64,000 nt of DNA, taken from Craterostigma plantagineum (lineage: Eukaryota > Streptophyta > Magnoliopsida > Lamiales > Linderniaceae). The DNA is taken from positions 10,235,501 through 10,299,500 of the forward strand of contig JAPQWV010000005.1 of assembly GCA_027422505.1 (NCBI GenBank), written 5' to 3'. The translations under genes and the position numbers were made by a program. How positions within the stretch are numbered: the stretch's first letter is position 1; every line of letters starts with the position of its first letter. The notes beneath the pieces were generated by a model. The model was given only the letters and a program-made list of their open reading frames with translations, did not search any database and was not told the origin of the DNA. This document shows, in pieces, positions 1 through 11,150 of the stretch.

Positions 1-506
1 GTGATATTGGGAGGAGCTAGGGAGATGTCCTAGGAAGCTACGGAGCTATCAGGAGGGAACAAATGAAGTAATCGAGAGAGCTATGGAAGTGACCGGGAGA
101 CCTGACGATGGAGGGCAGTACGAAACCCTAGACGCCTCTACAGTATAAATAGGGTCTTTTGTCTATTTTACACCATAAGTTACATAGCCCACACACATTA
201 GCACACCAAGACACACATAGATACTCTCTCTCCCTCTCTTTATCTTCTTCATACTGTTCATAGCTGAGGATCACTTGTAAATAAGAGAGAAAGTGAGCTT
301 GAGTGTGTAATCTTCTTCCGTTATTAGTGAATATTCTCCGGCGGCCCGTGGACGTAGGATTCACCCGAATTCGAACCACGTAAATCATCGTCTCTTTACT
401 TTTCCGTCCTTTTTCTTAATATTCAATCCACGATTTCATCCGAACCGGCCCTCACCTTTATTTCCCGGACCATAAATTTTGTTGATCGGGGTCGTAACCC
501 GCATCA
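1..506 (+). repeat. 5'-truncated LTR of Tat-like element (LTR1)
   Basis: This is the 3' two thirds of an LTR that recurs at 820, 1878, 5231 and 12576, and reversed at 62567. Base 1 aligns with base 1057 of the next copy, so the missing 5' part lies outside the window. It has a TATAAATA box at 144-151, a CT-rich stretch after it, and ends in ACCCGCATCA. Unlike LTR3 it is not followed by a primer binding site but by a 313-bp spacer. The small minus-strand reading frame across it recurs in every LTR copy and is best read as LTR sequence, not a gene. Confidence 0.85.
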
Positions 507-819
507 CCATCGTTCCGTAATGAGCATGTCCACATAAGGTCAAAATCAAGGTGTCTTCTCACAAGTTTGGTCAAATACAATAAATATATTGGGGGACGAT
601 GGAGTGAAAGTTTCTAGGCTCTTGTGTCGGCCGTGCTTAGTGTAAGAATGTTTGATAAAGGAGCAAAAGTTTGAGAGGAAACAATTGTCGAAACTGTGTG
701 GTAAACCAAGATCGATTGTGCACCATATCAGCAAAACGTCATAAACAGTAAAGTCTAGTTTTCAACAACCAACGTGACAATTGAAAAGAAGTACAACAAG
801 CTATAACTCTAACTATTAT
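507..819 (+). repeat. 313-bp spacer between tandem LTRs, copy 1
   Basis: This stretch sits between two LTRs and recurs almost unchanged after LTR2. It starts directly after the LTR terminal CA and has no TGGCGCC primer binding site, so it is not the usual 5' internal region. No target duplication flanks the LTRs within it: the five bases before LTR2 (ATTAT) differ from those after it (CCATC). It may be old flanking DNA, or an internal fragment amplified with the LTR. I recognise no gene. Confidence 0.75.
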
Positions 820-1563
820 TGATAGGGGTGACCTATCCAGCATTCCTCCTGACCTGACAACCTACAAGGAACAGAGTAGGAGATTGGGTCTGAAGGAGGT
901 AAGGACCAGGTACGAGGTCCGACCAGAACGGTGTACGAAGGTGAGGTTCAGAGGAGCTCGGGAGGTACTCCACGGAGCTACGGAACTATCAGAAGGGCCC
1001 AAGGAAGTGCCCGAGAAGGACTAAGTGCGAGGCTCGACTAGAGGCAATGTACGAAGGTGATATTGGGAGGAGCTAGGGAGATGTCCTAGGAAGCTACGGA
1101 GCTATCAGGAGGGAACAAATGAAGTAATCGAGAGAGCTATGGAAGTGACCGGGAGACCTGACGAGGGAGGGCAGTACGAAACCCTAGACGCCTCTACAGT
1201 ATAAATAGGGTCTTTTGTCCATTTTACACCATAAGTTACATAGCCCACACACATTAGCACACCAAGAACACACATAGATACTCTCTCTCCCTCTCTTTAT
1301 CTTCTTCATACTGTTCATAGCTGAGGATCACTTGTAAATAAGAGAGAAAGTGAGCTTGAGTGTGTAATCTTCTTCCGTTATTAGTGAATATTCTCCGGCG
1401 GCCCGTGGACGTAGGATTCACCCGAATTCGAACCACGTAAATCATCGTCTCTTTACTTTTCCATCCTTTTTCTTAATATTCCATCCACGATTTCATCCGA
1501 ACCGACCCTCACCTTTATTTCCCGGACCATAAATTTTGTTGATCGGGGTCGTAACCCGCATCA
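820..1563 (+). repeat. Full-length LTR of Tat-like element (LTR2)
   Basis: 744-bp LTR beginning TGATAGGGGTGACC and ending ACCCGCATCA, nearly identical to LTR3 and to the terminal LTR at 12576. It shows the TG...CA ends expected of LTRs and a single TATA box. The family is GA-rich in its first 350 bp (repeated GAGCTACGGA-like and GGTGTACGAAGG-like words) and CT-rich just after the TATA box. Confidence 0.9.
1200..1207 (+). promoter_or_regulatory. TATA box of the Tat-like LTR promoter
   Basis: TATAAATA, placed about 380 bp into the LTR and just upstream of the presumed R region. The same box lies at 144 and 2257. It reads TATATATA in LTR4 and LTR5. This is the likely RNA polymerase II promoter of the element. 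The start site itself cannot be fixed from sequence. Confidence 0.6.
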
Positions 1564-1877
1564 CCATCGTTCCGTAATGAGCATGTCCACGTAAGGTCAA
1601 AATCAAGGTGTCTTCTCACAAGTTTGGTCAAATACAATAAATATATTGGGGGACGATGGAGTGAAAGTTTCTAGGCCCTTGTGTCGGCCGTGCTTACTGT
1701 AAGAATGTTTGATAAAGGAGCAAAAGTTTGAGAGCAAACAATTGTCGAAACTGTGTGGTAAACCAAGATCGATTGTGCACCATATCAAGCAAAACGTCAT
1801 AAACAGTAAAATCTAGTTTTCAACAACCAACGTGACAATTGAAAAGAAGTACAACAAGCTATAACTCTAACTATTAT
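1564..1877 (+). repeat. Spacer between tandem LTRs, copy 2
   Basis: Second copy of the 313-bp spacer, differing from the first by a few substitutions and single-base indels. With its neighbouring LTR it makes a tandem unit of 1058 bp. The two copies are too alike to be independent insertions, so a tandem duplication is the simplest origin. Confidence 0.75.
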
Positions 1878-2620
1878 TGATAGGGGTGACCTATCCAGCA
1901 TTCCTCCTGACCTGACAACCTACAAGGAACAGAGTAGGAGATTGGGTCTGAAGGAGGTAAGGACCAGGTACGAGGTCCGACCAGAAGTGTACGAAGGTGA
2001 GGTTCAGAGGAGCTCGGGAGGTACTCCACGGAGCTACGGAACTATTCAGAAGGGCCCGAGGAAGTGCCCGGGAAGGACAAAGTGCGAGGCTAAACTAGAG
2101 GCAATGTACGAAGGTGATATTGGGAGGAGCTAGGGAGATGTCCTAGGAAGCTACCGAGCTATCAGGAGGGAACAAATGAAGTAATCGAGAGAGCTATGGA
2201 AATGACCGGGAGACCTGACGAGGGAGGGCAGTACGAAACCCTAGACGCCTCTACAGTATAAATAGGGTCTTTTGTCCATTTTACACCATAAGTTACATAG
2301 CCCACACACATTAGCACACCAAGAACACACATAGATACTCTCTCTCCGTCTCTTTATCTTCTTCATACTGTTCATAGCTGAGGATCACTTGTAAATAAGA
2401 GAGAAAGTGAGCTTGAGTGTGTAATCTTCTTCCGTTATTAGTGAATATTCTCCAGCGGCCCGTGGACGTAGGATTCACCCGAATCCGAACCACGTAAATC
2501 ATCGTCTCTTTACTTTTCCGTCCTTTTTCTTAATATTCCATCCACGATTTCATCCGAATCGGCCCTCACCTTTATTTCCCGGACCATAAATTTTGTTGAT
2601 CGGGGTCGTAACCCGCATCA
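1878..2620 (+). repeat. Full-length LTR of Tat-like element (LTR3), acting 5' LTR
   Basis: 743-bp LTR with TG...CA ends. It is the only member of the first LTR cluster that is followed by a primer binding site, so it is the functional 5' LTR of internal region A. Its TATA box is at 2257-2264. Confidence 0.9.
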
Positions 2621-2622
2621 AA

Positions 2623-2640
2623 TGGCGCCGTCTGTGGGAA
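2623..2640 (+). promoter_or_regulatory. Primer binding site, Tat-like element, region A
   Basis: TGGCGCCGTCTGTGGGAA, two bases after the LTR end. This is the normal place for a tRNA primer site, and the sequence would pair with a tRNA ending in ACGGCGCCA. I recall this type of site behind 5' LTRs of Tat-lineage Gypsy elements. I do not assign the tRNA. The same site stands at 5762-5779 and, reversed, at 62547-62564. Confidence 0.75.
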
Positions 2641-3336
2641 CCAAGGGTTGGAACGTGAGATATGGAGCCGTGGCTTGGATTCAACGGCTGTTTTGGGGAA
2701 GATTTCTGGGCTGCCGTTCTTGGTTTTCGTCTATGGCATTTCGTCGAACACTAGTGGCGAAAGTTTGCCCAACCATGAGCATGGCCATCGGCCACCTTAG
2801 CCTTGTCGTCAGCGACCACACACCACCTGCCTCGGAGTTCGCAGCGGTGTCCCGCCATCCATGAAGCTCCATCGCAGGTCGCATAACACCACCGACCGTG
2901 GAGGCTTCATTACAGCCAGGGCCAGTGGCGACTCCAGCCCACCGTCGCTGACGACCTCTGCCGACTCAATCAACGCTAGTGTCGCACCGTCACCCAGCCG
3001 AACGACGGCGAGCAACAACTACCCCTCGAAGCAAAAATCTGGGAAAGAAGTCCCGACAGCTGATAGAATCCCAACATCATCAGATTTAAAAGTGGGGAAA
3101 AATCGACACCGACAACTCGAAATCGAAGATGCCCAAGGCCTAAATCTTTTGCTTAACACCCTTCTCCAACCATGGCCTGTGGAATTGGGGGCAGCGACCG
3201 CTGTCTTCGCCGTCACCTTCACTGTCACTATCGGTTGGGTCATCACTATAGTTTTTGTACGCCGAGCTTGGACTTTGGACCCCATTGAGCTCGAACATCC
3301 GGAACCACGACCGCCATGCCCTGAGGAAGAGCCGCC

Positions 3337-3573
3337 GTGGTCGCCGCTTCGGTCGCCGGCGACACCCCGCCAGAAATCACGCCCCGGGATTGGTTTGTAA
3401 GTTTTCTAACTTTTGGGGTGTTGAGTGGAATTACAGAAATAATAGGGTTAATTCTGTTATTTTCCTTCGGGCCAAATACTACGAAATTTAAAATCTGGGG
3501 GCAAAGTAGCATTTTAATATTAATTGGGGCACAGTTGTTATTTTACCTACGGTTTCTGATGGGCTTGGGCTAA
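3337..3573 (+). other. Conserved leader reading frame with membrane-like segment (doubtful gene)
   Basis: Translates to a short peptide with a long hydrophobic stretch (LTFGVLSGITEIIGLILLF) and then GPNTTKFKIWG. The same frame is open in region B (6531-6806) and in the reversed copy (61493-62239), where it reads VLSRITEIIGLIVLF and GPNAAKSKIWG after a shared VAGD. The starts and ends differ among copies, the changes are not biased to silent sites, and the segment begins near a GTAAG donor-like word. It may be conserved only as RNA leader. No known domain is recognised. Confidence 0.2.
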
Positions 3574-4539
3574 GTCCATAGGAATTATATTTGGGCCATT
3601 GGCTTAATTTATTAGGTAGTTTAAATCAATTAAATGCTTGGGCTTTTAGGCCTGCTAGACATTAAAATATTCAGGTTGCTAGCATTATTTTATTGAGCTG
3701 CCTGAATTATTTCTATGGGGCCGTGAATTAATTATTTTTCATTATTGAAATTGTTTTAGTTAATTCTTGAAAATAATTATTTTGGTGTTATTGAGATTAA
3801 CTATCATAGCTGCTGGAATTAATTATTTTAGGTTACCAAAATAAATGAAATGGGACTCTTATAGTTGTGGGACTTAAATGTATTGGGCTTGATTTATTTT
3901 TATAAGGCTCTCGAATTAATTACTTGGGCTAGAATATTTGGATTGCTGGAATTACTTTCATTGGGCCGCTAGCCCAGTAGGTCTCCATCAGGATTCCCAA
4001 AAGGTACAGCGTAGGACAGACAGTCACAGGCGTACTATTGTCAGACTGGCATGCCCCCTGTCTGACCATAATGCTCCCTAGTCTACACCCTCTGTGTGTC
4101 CCCTGGTCGGCTGTAAATAGTCCCGTCCTTTCTAACACCCTAATGTCAATATTAGCTGGGATTATGTACCTCTTTCGTACACTATGGACCTGGCAGCTAC
4201 TTAGCTACTTACCTGACAGCATTCCTACTTAGCTACTTACCTGACAGCTTTCCTACTTAGCTACGGACCCCCAGTTCAGCCACCCCAATCTCGAAATTTG
4301 ACATTCCTAGATCACCAGATTAGGGAGAGTGCAGGGCTATGTGCTAGAATTTATGTGTATATGCTTATTTCTGACCCGCCGTAATGCATTATTTCACTAT
4401 GCAATTACTAAATATTATTTTATTATTGTTTTTATCTCATGACACTTGTGGTGTCTCGTGCGTTGGAGTTTCTTGTGGTTGTGGCTTCGTAGATTTGGCA
4501 GGTATGCCGATCCGGCTCTCAGCTGGATGCAGGAAACGA

Positions 4540-5230
4540 TAAGCATTGACCTAGCTCAGGCGGAAACCTTCCGGCGTAGGATCTGCGAATCCATCGATGG
4601 TAAGCCTCTGGACTATGGAAACAAAACACCGTACTGGCTTAGACCCAGGCTGAAAACAGGAGATCGTAAGCCTTGGATTCAATCCAGGCTGGAAACGAAG
4701 TCCAGAGGCCCAGGTTTAAACTCAGGCTGGAACTGAAACCCTGTAAGCCCTTAGATCCAGGCTGGGAGAGAAACCCCATAAGCCCTGACTTAGATCTAGA
4801 CTGGACACGAAGCCTCTAAGCTCCGACGTAGCTCCAGATGAGAAAGGATGCCGTAAGTCCTAGCTTCGGCCCTAGGCACGAAAAGAAGCCTATAAGCCCT
4901 GGCTTAGATCCAGGCTGGAAAATAGGCCCAGGCGTGGCCACGCAGATGTGCGCTTATAAGCCCAGACGTGGCTGGCCTAGACGTGCCCGCGCAGATGCGC
5001 ACTTATAGCCCAGACGTGGCTGGCCCAGACGTGGCCACGCAGATTGCGCTTAAAATTCCAGACTCCAGGTCATCCTGGAACAAAGTCTGATGAACCTAGA
5101 TTGGGTTATATTCAGGAGGGTTGTGCCACGCACGCCCCGCGCAGATTGCGCTTACATTCCAGGCTCCAGATTACTCTGGATCAAAGCCTGATGAACCTAG
5201 ATTGGGTTATATCCAGGAGGGCTGTGTAAA
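4540..5230 (+). repeat. Tandem hairpin-forming arrays of region A
   Basis: The first part is a diverged array of about 45-bp units built on GTAAGCCCTGG...ATCCAGGCTGG. Units often contain an inverted pair such as CCTGG/CCAGG, and one has CCTAG/CTAGG instead. The second part has longer units (about 100 bp) with CAGACTCCAGGTCATCCTGG and CGCGCAGATTGCGC, which hold the inverted pairs CCAGG/CCTGG and GCGC/GCGC. There are about two long units here against four in region B. No coding sense is seen. Confidence 0.65.
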
Positions 5231-5759
5231 GGTCCGACCAGAACGGTGTACGAAGGTGAGGTTCAGAGGAGCTCGGGAGGTGTCCTAGGAAGCTACGGAG
5301 CTATCAGGAGGAAACAAATGAAGTAATCGAGAGAGCTATGGAAGTGACCGGGAGACCTGACGAGGGAGGGCAGTACGAAACCCTAGACGCCTCTACAGTA
5401 TATATAGGGTCTTTTGTCCATTTCACACCATAAGTTACATAGCCCACACACATTAGCACACCAAGAACACACATAGATACTCTCTCTCCCTCTCTTTATC
5501 TTCTTCATACTGTTCATAGCTGAGGATCACTTGTAAATAAGAGAGAAAGTGAGCTTGAGTGTGTAATCTTCTTCCGTTATTAGTGAATATTCTCCGGCGG
5601 CCCGTGGACGTAGGATTCACCCGAATCCGAACCACGTAAATCGTCTCTTTACTTTTCCGTCCTTTTTCTTAATATTCTATCCACGATTTCATCCGAACCG
5701 GCCCTCACCTTTATTTCCCGGACCATAAATTTTGTTGATCGGGGTCGTAACCCGCATCA
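5231..5759 (+). repeat. Truncated LTR (LTR4), acting 5' LTR of region B
   Basis: Begins in mid-LTR at GGTCCGACC, fused to the repeat array of region A with one or two bases of shared sequence (AG). Compared with LTR2 it also lacks about 125 bp after GAGCTCGGGAG. It ends normally in CCCGCATCA and is followed by the primer binding site. The TATA word is changed to TATATATA. Confidence 0.85.
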
Positions 5760-5761
5760 AA

Positions 5762-5779
5762 TGGCGCCGTCTGTGGGAA
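5762..5779 (+). promoter_or_regulatory. Primer binding site, Tat-like element, region B
   Basis: TGGCGCCGTCTGTGGGAA, identical to the site behind LTR3 and again two bases from the LTR end. Confidence 0.75.
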
Positions 5780-7609
5780 CCGAGGGTTGGAACGTGAGAT
5801 ATGGAGCCGTGACTTGGATTAAACGGCTGTTTTTGGGAAGATATCTGGGCTGCAGTTCTTGGTTTTCGTCTATGGCATTTCGTCGAACACTAGTGGGGCG
5901 AAAGTTTGCCCAACCATGAGCATGGCATCGGCCACCTTAGCCTTGTCGTCAGCGACCACACACCACCCGCCGGCGAGGCAACAGTGGTCACCCATCCAGC
6001 AGCGTCACGCCACCAATCGCCCGGGCAACGACAAGCGACAGCTGCCTCGGAGTTCGCAGCGGTGTCCCGCCATCCATGAAGCTCCACTACCGTGGAGGCT
6101 TCATTACAGCCAGGGCCAGTGGCGACTCCAGCCCACCGTCGCTGACGACCTATGCCGACTCAATCAACGCTAGTGTCGCGTCGTCACCCAGCTGAACGAC
6201 GGCGAGCAACAACTACCCCTCGAAGCAAAAATCTGGGAAAGAAGTCCCGACAGCTGATAGAATCCCAACATCATCAGATTTAAAAGTGGGGAAAAATCGA
6301 CACCGACAACTCGAAATCGAAGATGCCCAAGGCCTAAATCTTTTGCTTAACACCCTTCTCCAACCATGGCCTGTGGAATTGGGGGCAGCGACCGCTGTCT
6401 TCGCCGTCACCTTCACTGTCACTATCGGTTGGGTCATCACTATAGTTTTTGTACGCCGAGCTTGGACTTTGGACCCCATTGAGCTCGAACATCCGGAACC
6501 ACGACCGCCATGCCCTGAGGAAGAGCCGCCATGGTCGCCGCTTCGGTCGCCGGCGACACCCCGCCAGAAATCACGCCCCGGGATTGGTTTGTAAGTTTTC
6601 TAACTTTTGGGGTGTTGAGTGGAATTACAGAAATAATAGGGTTAATTCTGTTATTTTCCTTCGGGCCAAATACTACGAAATTTAAAATCTGGGGGCGAAG
6701 TAGCATTTTAATATTATTTGGGGCGCAGTTGTTATTTTACCTACGGTTTCTGATGGGCTTGGGCCTTTTTAAGTCCATAGGAATTATATTTGGGCCATTG
6801 GCTTAATTTATTAGGTAGTTTAAATCAATTAAATGCTTGGGCTTTAAGGTCTTGAAAATAATTATTTTGGTGTTATTGAGATTAATTATCATAGCTGCTG
6901 GAATTAATTATTTTGGGTTACCAAAATAAATGAAATGGGACTCTTATAGTTGTGGGACTTAAATATATTGGGCTTGATTTATTTTTATAAGGCTCTCGAA
7001 TTAATTACTTGGGCTAGAATATTTGGATTGCTGGAATTACTGTCATCGGGCCGCTAGCCCAGTAGGTCTCCATCAGGATTCCCAAAAGGTACAGCGTAGG
7101 ACAGACAGTCACATGCGTACTATTGTCAGATTGGCATGCCCCTGTCTGACCATAATGTTCCCTAGTCTACACCCTCTGTGTGTCCCCTGGTCGGCTGTAA
7201 ACAGTCCCGTCCTTTTTAACACCCTAATGTCAATATTAGCTGGGATTATGTACCTCCTTCGTACACTATGGACCTGGCAGCTACTTAGCTACTTACCTGA
7301 CAGCATTCCTACTTATCTACTTACCTGACAGCTTTCCTACTTCGCTACGGACCCCCAGTTCAGCCACCCCAGTCTCGAAATTTGACCTTCCTAGATCACC
7401 AGATTAGGGAAAGTGCAGGGCTATGTTCTAGAATTTATGTGTATATGCTTATTTTTGACCCGCCGTAATGCATTATTTCACTATGCAATTACTAAATATT
7501 ATTTTATTATTGTTTTTATCTCATGACACTTGTGGTGTCTCGTGCGTTGGAGTTCCTTGTGGTTGTGGCTTCGCAGATTTGACAGTTATGCCGATCCGGC
7601 TCTCAGCTG

Positions 7610-8470
7610 GATGCAGGAAACGGTAAGCATTGACCTAGCTCAGGAGGAAACCTTCCGGCGTAGGATCTGCAAATCCATCGATGGTAAGCCTCTGGACTAT
7701 GGAAACAAAACAAAGTACTAGCTTAGACCCAGGCTGAAAACAGGAGACCGTAAGCCCTGGATTCAATCCAGGCTGGAAACGAAGTCCAGAGGCCCAGGTT
7801 TAAACTCAGGCTGGAACTGAAACCCTGTAAGCCCTGGATTAGATCCAGGCTGGGAGAGAAACCCCATAAGCCCTGACTTAGATCTAGGCTGGACACGAAG
7901 CCTCTAAGCTCCGACGTAGCTCCAGATGAGAAAGGATGCCGTAAGTCCTAGCTTCGGCCCTAGGCAGGAAAAGAAGCCTATAAGCGCTTAGATCCAGGCT
8001 GGAAAATAGGCCCAGATGTGTGCTTATAAGCCCAGACGTGGCTGGCCTAGACGTGCCCGCGCAGATGCGCACTTATAGCCCAGACGTGGCTGGCCCAGAC
8101 GTGGCCGCGCAGATTGCTCTTAAAATTCTAGACTCCAGGTCATCCTGGATCAAAGTCTGATGAACATAGATTGGGTTATATTCAGGAGGGCTGTGCCACG
8201 CACGCCCCGCGCAGATTGCGCTTAAAATTCCAGACTCCAGGCCATCCTGGATCAAAGTCTGATGAACCTAGATTGGGTTATATTCAGGAGGGCTGTGCCA
8301 CGCACGCCCCGCGCAGATTGCGCTTACATTCCAGGCTCCAGGTTACTCTGGATCAAAGCCTGATGAACCTAGATTGGGTTATATCCAGGAGGGCTGTGTA
8401 AAGCACGCCCCGCGCAGATTGCGCTTGTATAAATGTACCCAGGCTCCAGGTTACCCTGGATGAACATCTG
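7610..8470 (+). repeat. Tandem hairpin-forming arrays of region B
   Basis: Counterpart of the array in region A. The short-unit part (7620-8000) has stems such as CCTGG/CCAGG with AT-rich loops. The long-unit part (8100-8460) has about four units with CCAGG-NNAN-CCTGG cores (loops TCAT, CCAT, TTAC, TTAC) and GCGCAGATTGCGC. The unit number differs from region A. Confidence 0.65.
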
Positions 8471-9739
8471 ACGGACCCGAACGGGGACAAGCTCCACCTC
8501 TGGACCATTAGAGATACGAAAGGAACCTCCTAAACTCTGAATCAACTCCCAAACAGAAGACCGAACCAGCCAATGCTGGCCTTGCGAAAGCTCGAGAGGT
8601 TCACTGGTACTCTACGAACCTGGTCAAAAGAGAAAATGAGGGTGTCGGACCAAGCTTACCCGAGGCTTCCCAGGTACATGTTTCCGTTTACCAGCAATTT
8701 CTTGAATGCACATTTCGAATGCAAGTTGCAATAGAATTTTGGGAAGAGAATGCATAAGGAGCAAACATCTCCCGTAAGCAAACATCCGATGTACTGCAGT
8801 CTACAAAGGAGGTCTGACGTAGACTACCTAGGAGTAACAAGGGGAAAAAACTGAGGATGGTAAAATGGGGGGTACACTCTTCACGTACTTCGAATGTGAT
8901 AATAAACATCAGCAGAATCCGAAGTAGGGGGAGTGGAGAGTGGTAGTAGTAAAGGTCCCCGCGGTGACAGAGAAGCGGACACAAATACTTAAGAGAAAAC
9001 GTTCCTGGGATGAATATACGCTCTAGGTGGGATGCTTACCTGGTAACCTACGGACCCGACGATGACGAACCTCTAGCCTATAAAAATGAAATCAATAGGC
9101 ACCGGTTCAACCTATAAAAATATCTCCCAGGTACGTGTTTAAATATGTCCTTAACCTTCCAGATGAAAGTGTTGGATGCAAATGTAGGTGGATGTTGGGA
9201 GGAACGCGCAAGAGGTCCAGAGCGCGGTAATCTGCTGAGACGGATCAGCGTGGGTACTCAAAGTGCAACTTGCAAGGAAAGGATTGAGGTCGCCAGATAA
9301 GGAGGCATACTCCTCACTCACTTCGAATGCACGGAGTGGAGAGTGGTAGTAGTACAGGTCCGGACATTAACAGTAAAGCTCGCCCAGAATACTTGAGAAG
9401 AAAAATTCCTCCGAAAGGAGATAAGGGCATAAGCAAAAGGCAAAAAAAAAATATGCCACGAAGCCTCCAAACCTTGACTCAGCTCCCAGGCTGAAAACAA
9501 GGCCCGAAGGCCCTAGCCTATTTCCAGGTTGGAGCCTCCCGAGTCGGTCTGCGGACCTTGTGATGATGGGCATCCAACCCACGAGAACGAAAAGAATCAT
9601 GTCCGACTTAGGCGGATATCGTTCAGTTACATGTTTAAATCCGTCACTAACTCTTCAAATGTGTGTGCGGATGCGAGCGCAGCAGGGAGGCGCTCTAGTG
9701 AGCCAGAAGGTGGGATTAAGAGTCGCCTTAGGATCCCCT

Positions 9740-10100
9740 TTAAAGGCCCGAGGAGCGCTCATAGCCGCCACCGCTACAGCCAAGGTGGAAGCTGGCTCTC
9801 GTCCAGCAGCAAAACCTCCCAAGAAGAAGTGTCGTACGAGAGGTGGAGAGATATTTTTGGCAGAGCTGTATTCCCTCTAGCCTTCCTGCAGAACGCCCTT
9901 CCTGGTGCATTGAGTTACTCTGCACTTCCTTCGCTATCTCAGCATCGAAGGTTCGCTCCAGAATAGCCTTCATAACCTTCTCCGTCTCTGCCAATAAGTC
10001 CTTAGCCTATGTTCAATCAAGGTTTGCCGTTCCTCCACGAGCTGGTTCATATGGACGCAAGCTCATTTTCCTTGGCAACAAGATCGGCTGCACTTGACTC
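9740..10100 (-). pseudogene. Antisense ORF remnant of Tat-like element, coiled-coil part
   Basis: Read on the strand opposite to the LTRs, this gives a charged, helix-prone stretch (KENELAS..., then ERTFDAEIAKEVQS, then EGRSAGRLEG). The reversed copy of the family has the same stretch on its antisense strand (58320-58722: AAKRNDLAATLNRLVEG, ERAFDAEVAKEVQS, EGRSAGRLEG). Stops and frame changes separate the upper and lower parts, so it is dead here. Extra antisense ORFs are a known feature of Tat-lineage elements. A match to the coiled-coil end of the 'putative gypsy type transposon' family is plausible but unproven. Confidence 0.4.
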
Positions 10101-10723
10101 TTCTAAGTCCGGGCTCAATCCCAAGCTGGAACATGGCCCGTAGAACCCAGTCTAGCTCCAGGAGGGTACCTCTGTAGTTGATCTACGAACCTAGTGAAGA
10201 CGAGCCCCCAAGTCGCGAAAACGAAAGCGATGTGCACCAAGTCCAGCCTAGACTGACATCTCTCAGGTACACGTTTAAATCTGCCGATGACCATTCAGAC
10301 GAATGTTTGGACATGATTGCAGCAGGATGTCAGAAGAAAAGTACATGTGGAGGGGATGTCGCTCCGGCTTGATACGAATATCATAAGCCCTGGTCTAGCC
10401 CAGGTGGATACTTTTCAGCATTTACTATTGATCTACAAATCTGCCGATGACAAGTCCCAAGACTACAAAACAAAAGGCAATAAGCTCTAACATGTTCAGG
10501 TAATGCTAACTTCATAGCATTCATACTTCGACTAGCTTTCTGGCGCAGAAATCGGGATTAGCTGTCTGGAATGGATCTCCAGACGACCAATGCAGGTCGC
10601 TAGAAACCGACACAGATCTCCTAGCTCTCGCACCATGAAAGAAGGGTACAAAAAGGAGAACAGGTAGCAAATAGGGTAGCTAGCACGATGCAAGTACCAT
10701 TAATGCTGCCTGCTGCCCAAAGA

Positions 10724-11150
10724 CCCAACCTAACTGTTGGGATATCTATCTTAGTCCAGCTCCGGGCTGGCACATAAGGGCCCAACCTAACTGTTGGGAC
10801 ATCTAAGTCCAGTTTTGTGCTGGCACAGGAAACCCAACCTAACTGTTGGGATATCTATCTAAGTCCAGCTCCGGGCTGGCACATAATGGCCCAACCTAAC
10901 TGTTGGGACATCTAAGTCCAGCTTCGTGCTGGCACATCAAACCCAACCTAACTGTTGGGATATCTATCTAAGTCCAGCTCCGGGCTGGCACATAAAGGCC
11001 CAACCTAACTGCTGGGACATCTAAGTCCAGCTTCGTGCTGGCACGGGAAACCCAACCTGACTGTTGGGATATCCATCTAAGTCCAGCTCCACGAGGGCAC
11101 CAGAGGACTAAACCTATTTATCAGGATATCTAAGCTCAGTTCTCCGTCAG
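10724..11150 (+). repeat. Stem-loop array, about 53-bp monomers
   Basis: Seven clear tandem monomers and a degenerate eighth. Each holds two inverted pairs: CCCAAC-CTAACT-GTTGGG and CCAGC-NNNNN-GCTGG (loop TCCGG, TTCGT or similar, with the third stem base varying). Adjacent monomers alternate slightly (GGGATATCTATCTAAG against GGGACATCTAAG), giving a dimer pattern of about 105 bp. The same array, inverted and longer, is in the reversed copy at 57230-57800. It separates the two antisense ORF remnants. Confidence 0.8.

Larger units (their letters stand above)
2621..5230 (+). mobile_element. Internal region A of non-autonomous Tat-like element (truncated)
   Basis: Begins with the primer binding site and matches internal region B closely over its first 2.6 kb. 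No gag, protease, reverse transcriptase or integrase motif was found in any frame, so the element depends on proteins in trans. In order it holds: a GC-rich leader with short overlapping reading frames (2622-3573); an AT-rich stretch with repeated GAATTAATTATTT-like words (3570-3960); a segment with repeated CTTAGCTACTTACCTGACAG words (4190-4270); then tandem arrays (4540-5230). It stops abruptly at 5230, where it is joined to the middle of an LTR, so everything equivalent to 8402-12575 is missing. Confidence 0.8.

Noticed and set aside
2861..3400. 179-codon frame in the leader of region A
   Set aside because: Region B has a shorter version, the reversed copy lacks it, and composition and overlap with other frames suggest a GC-rich non-coding leader.
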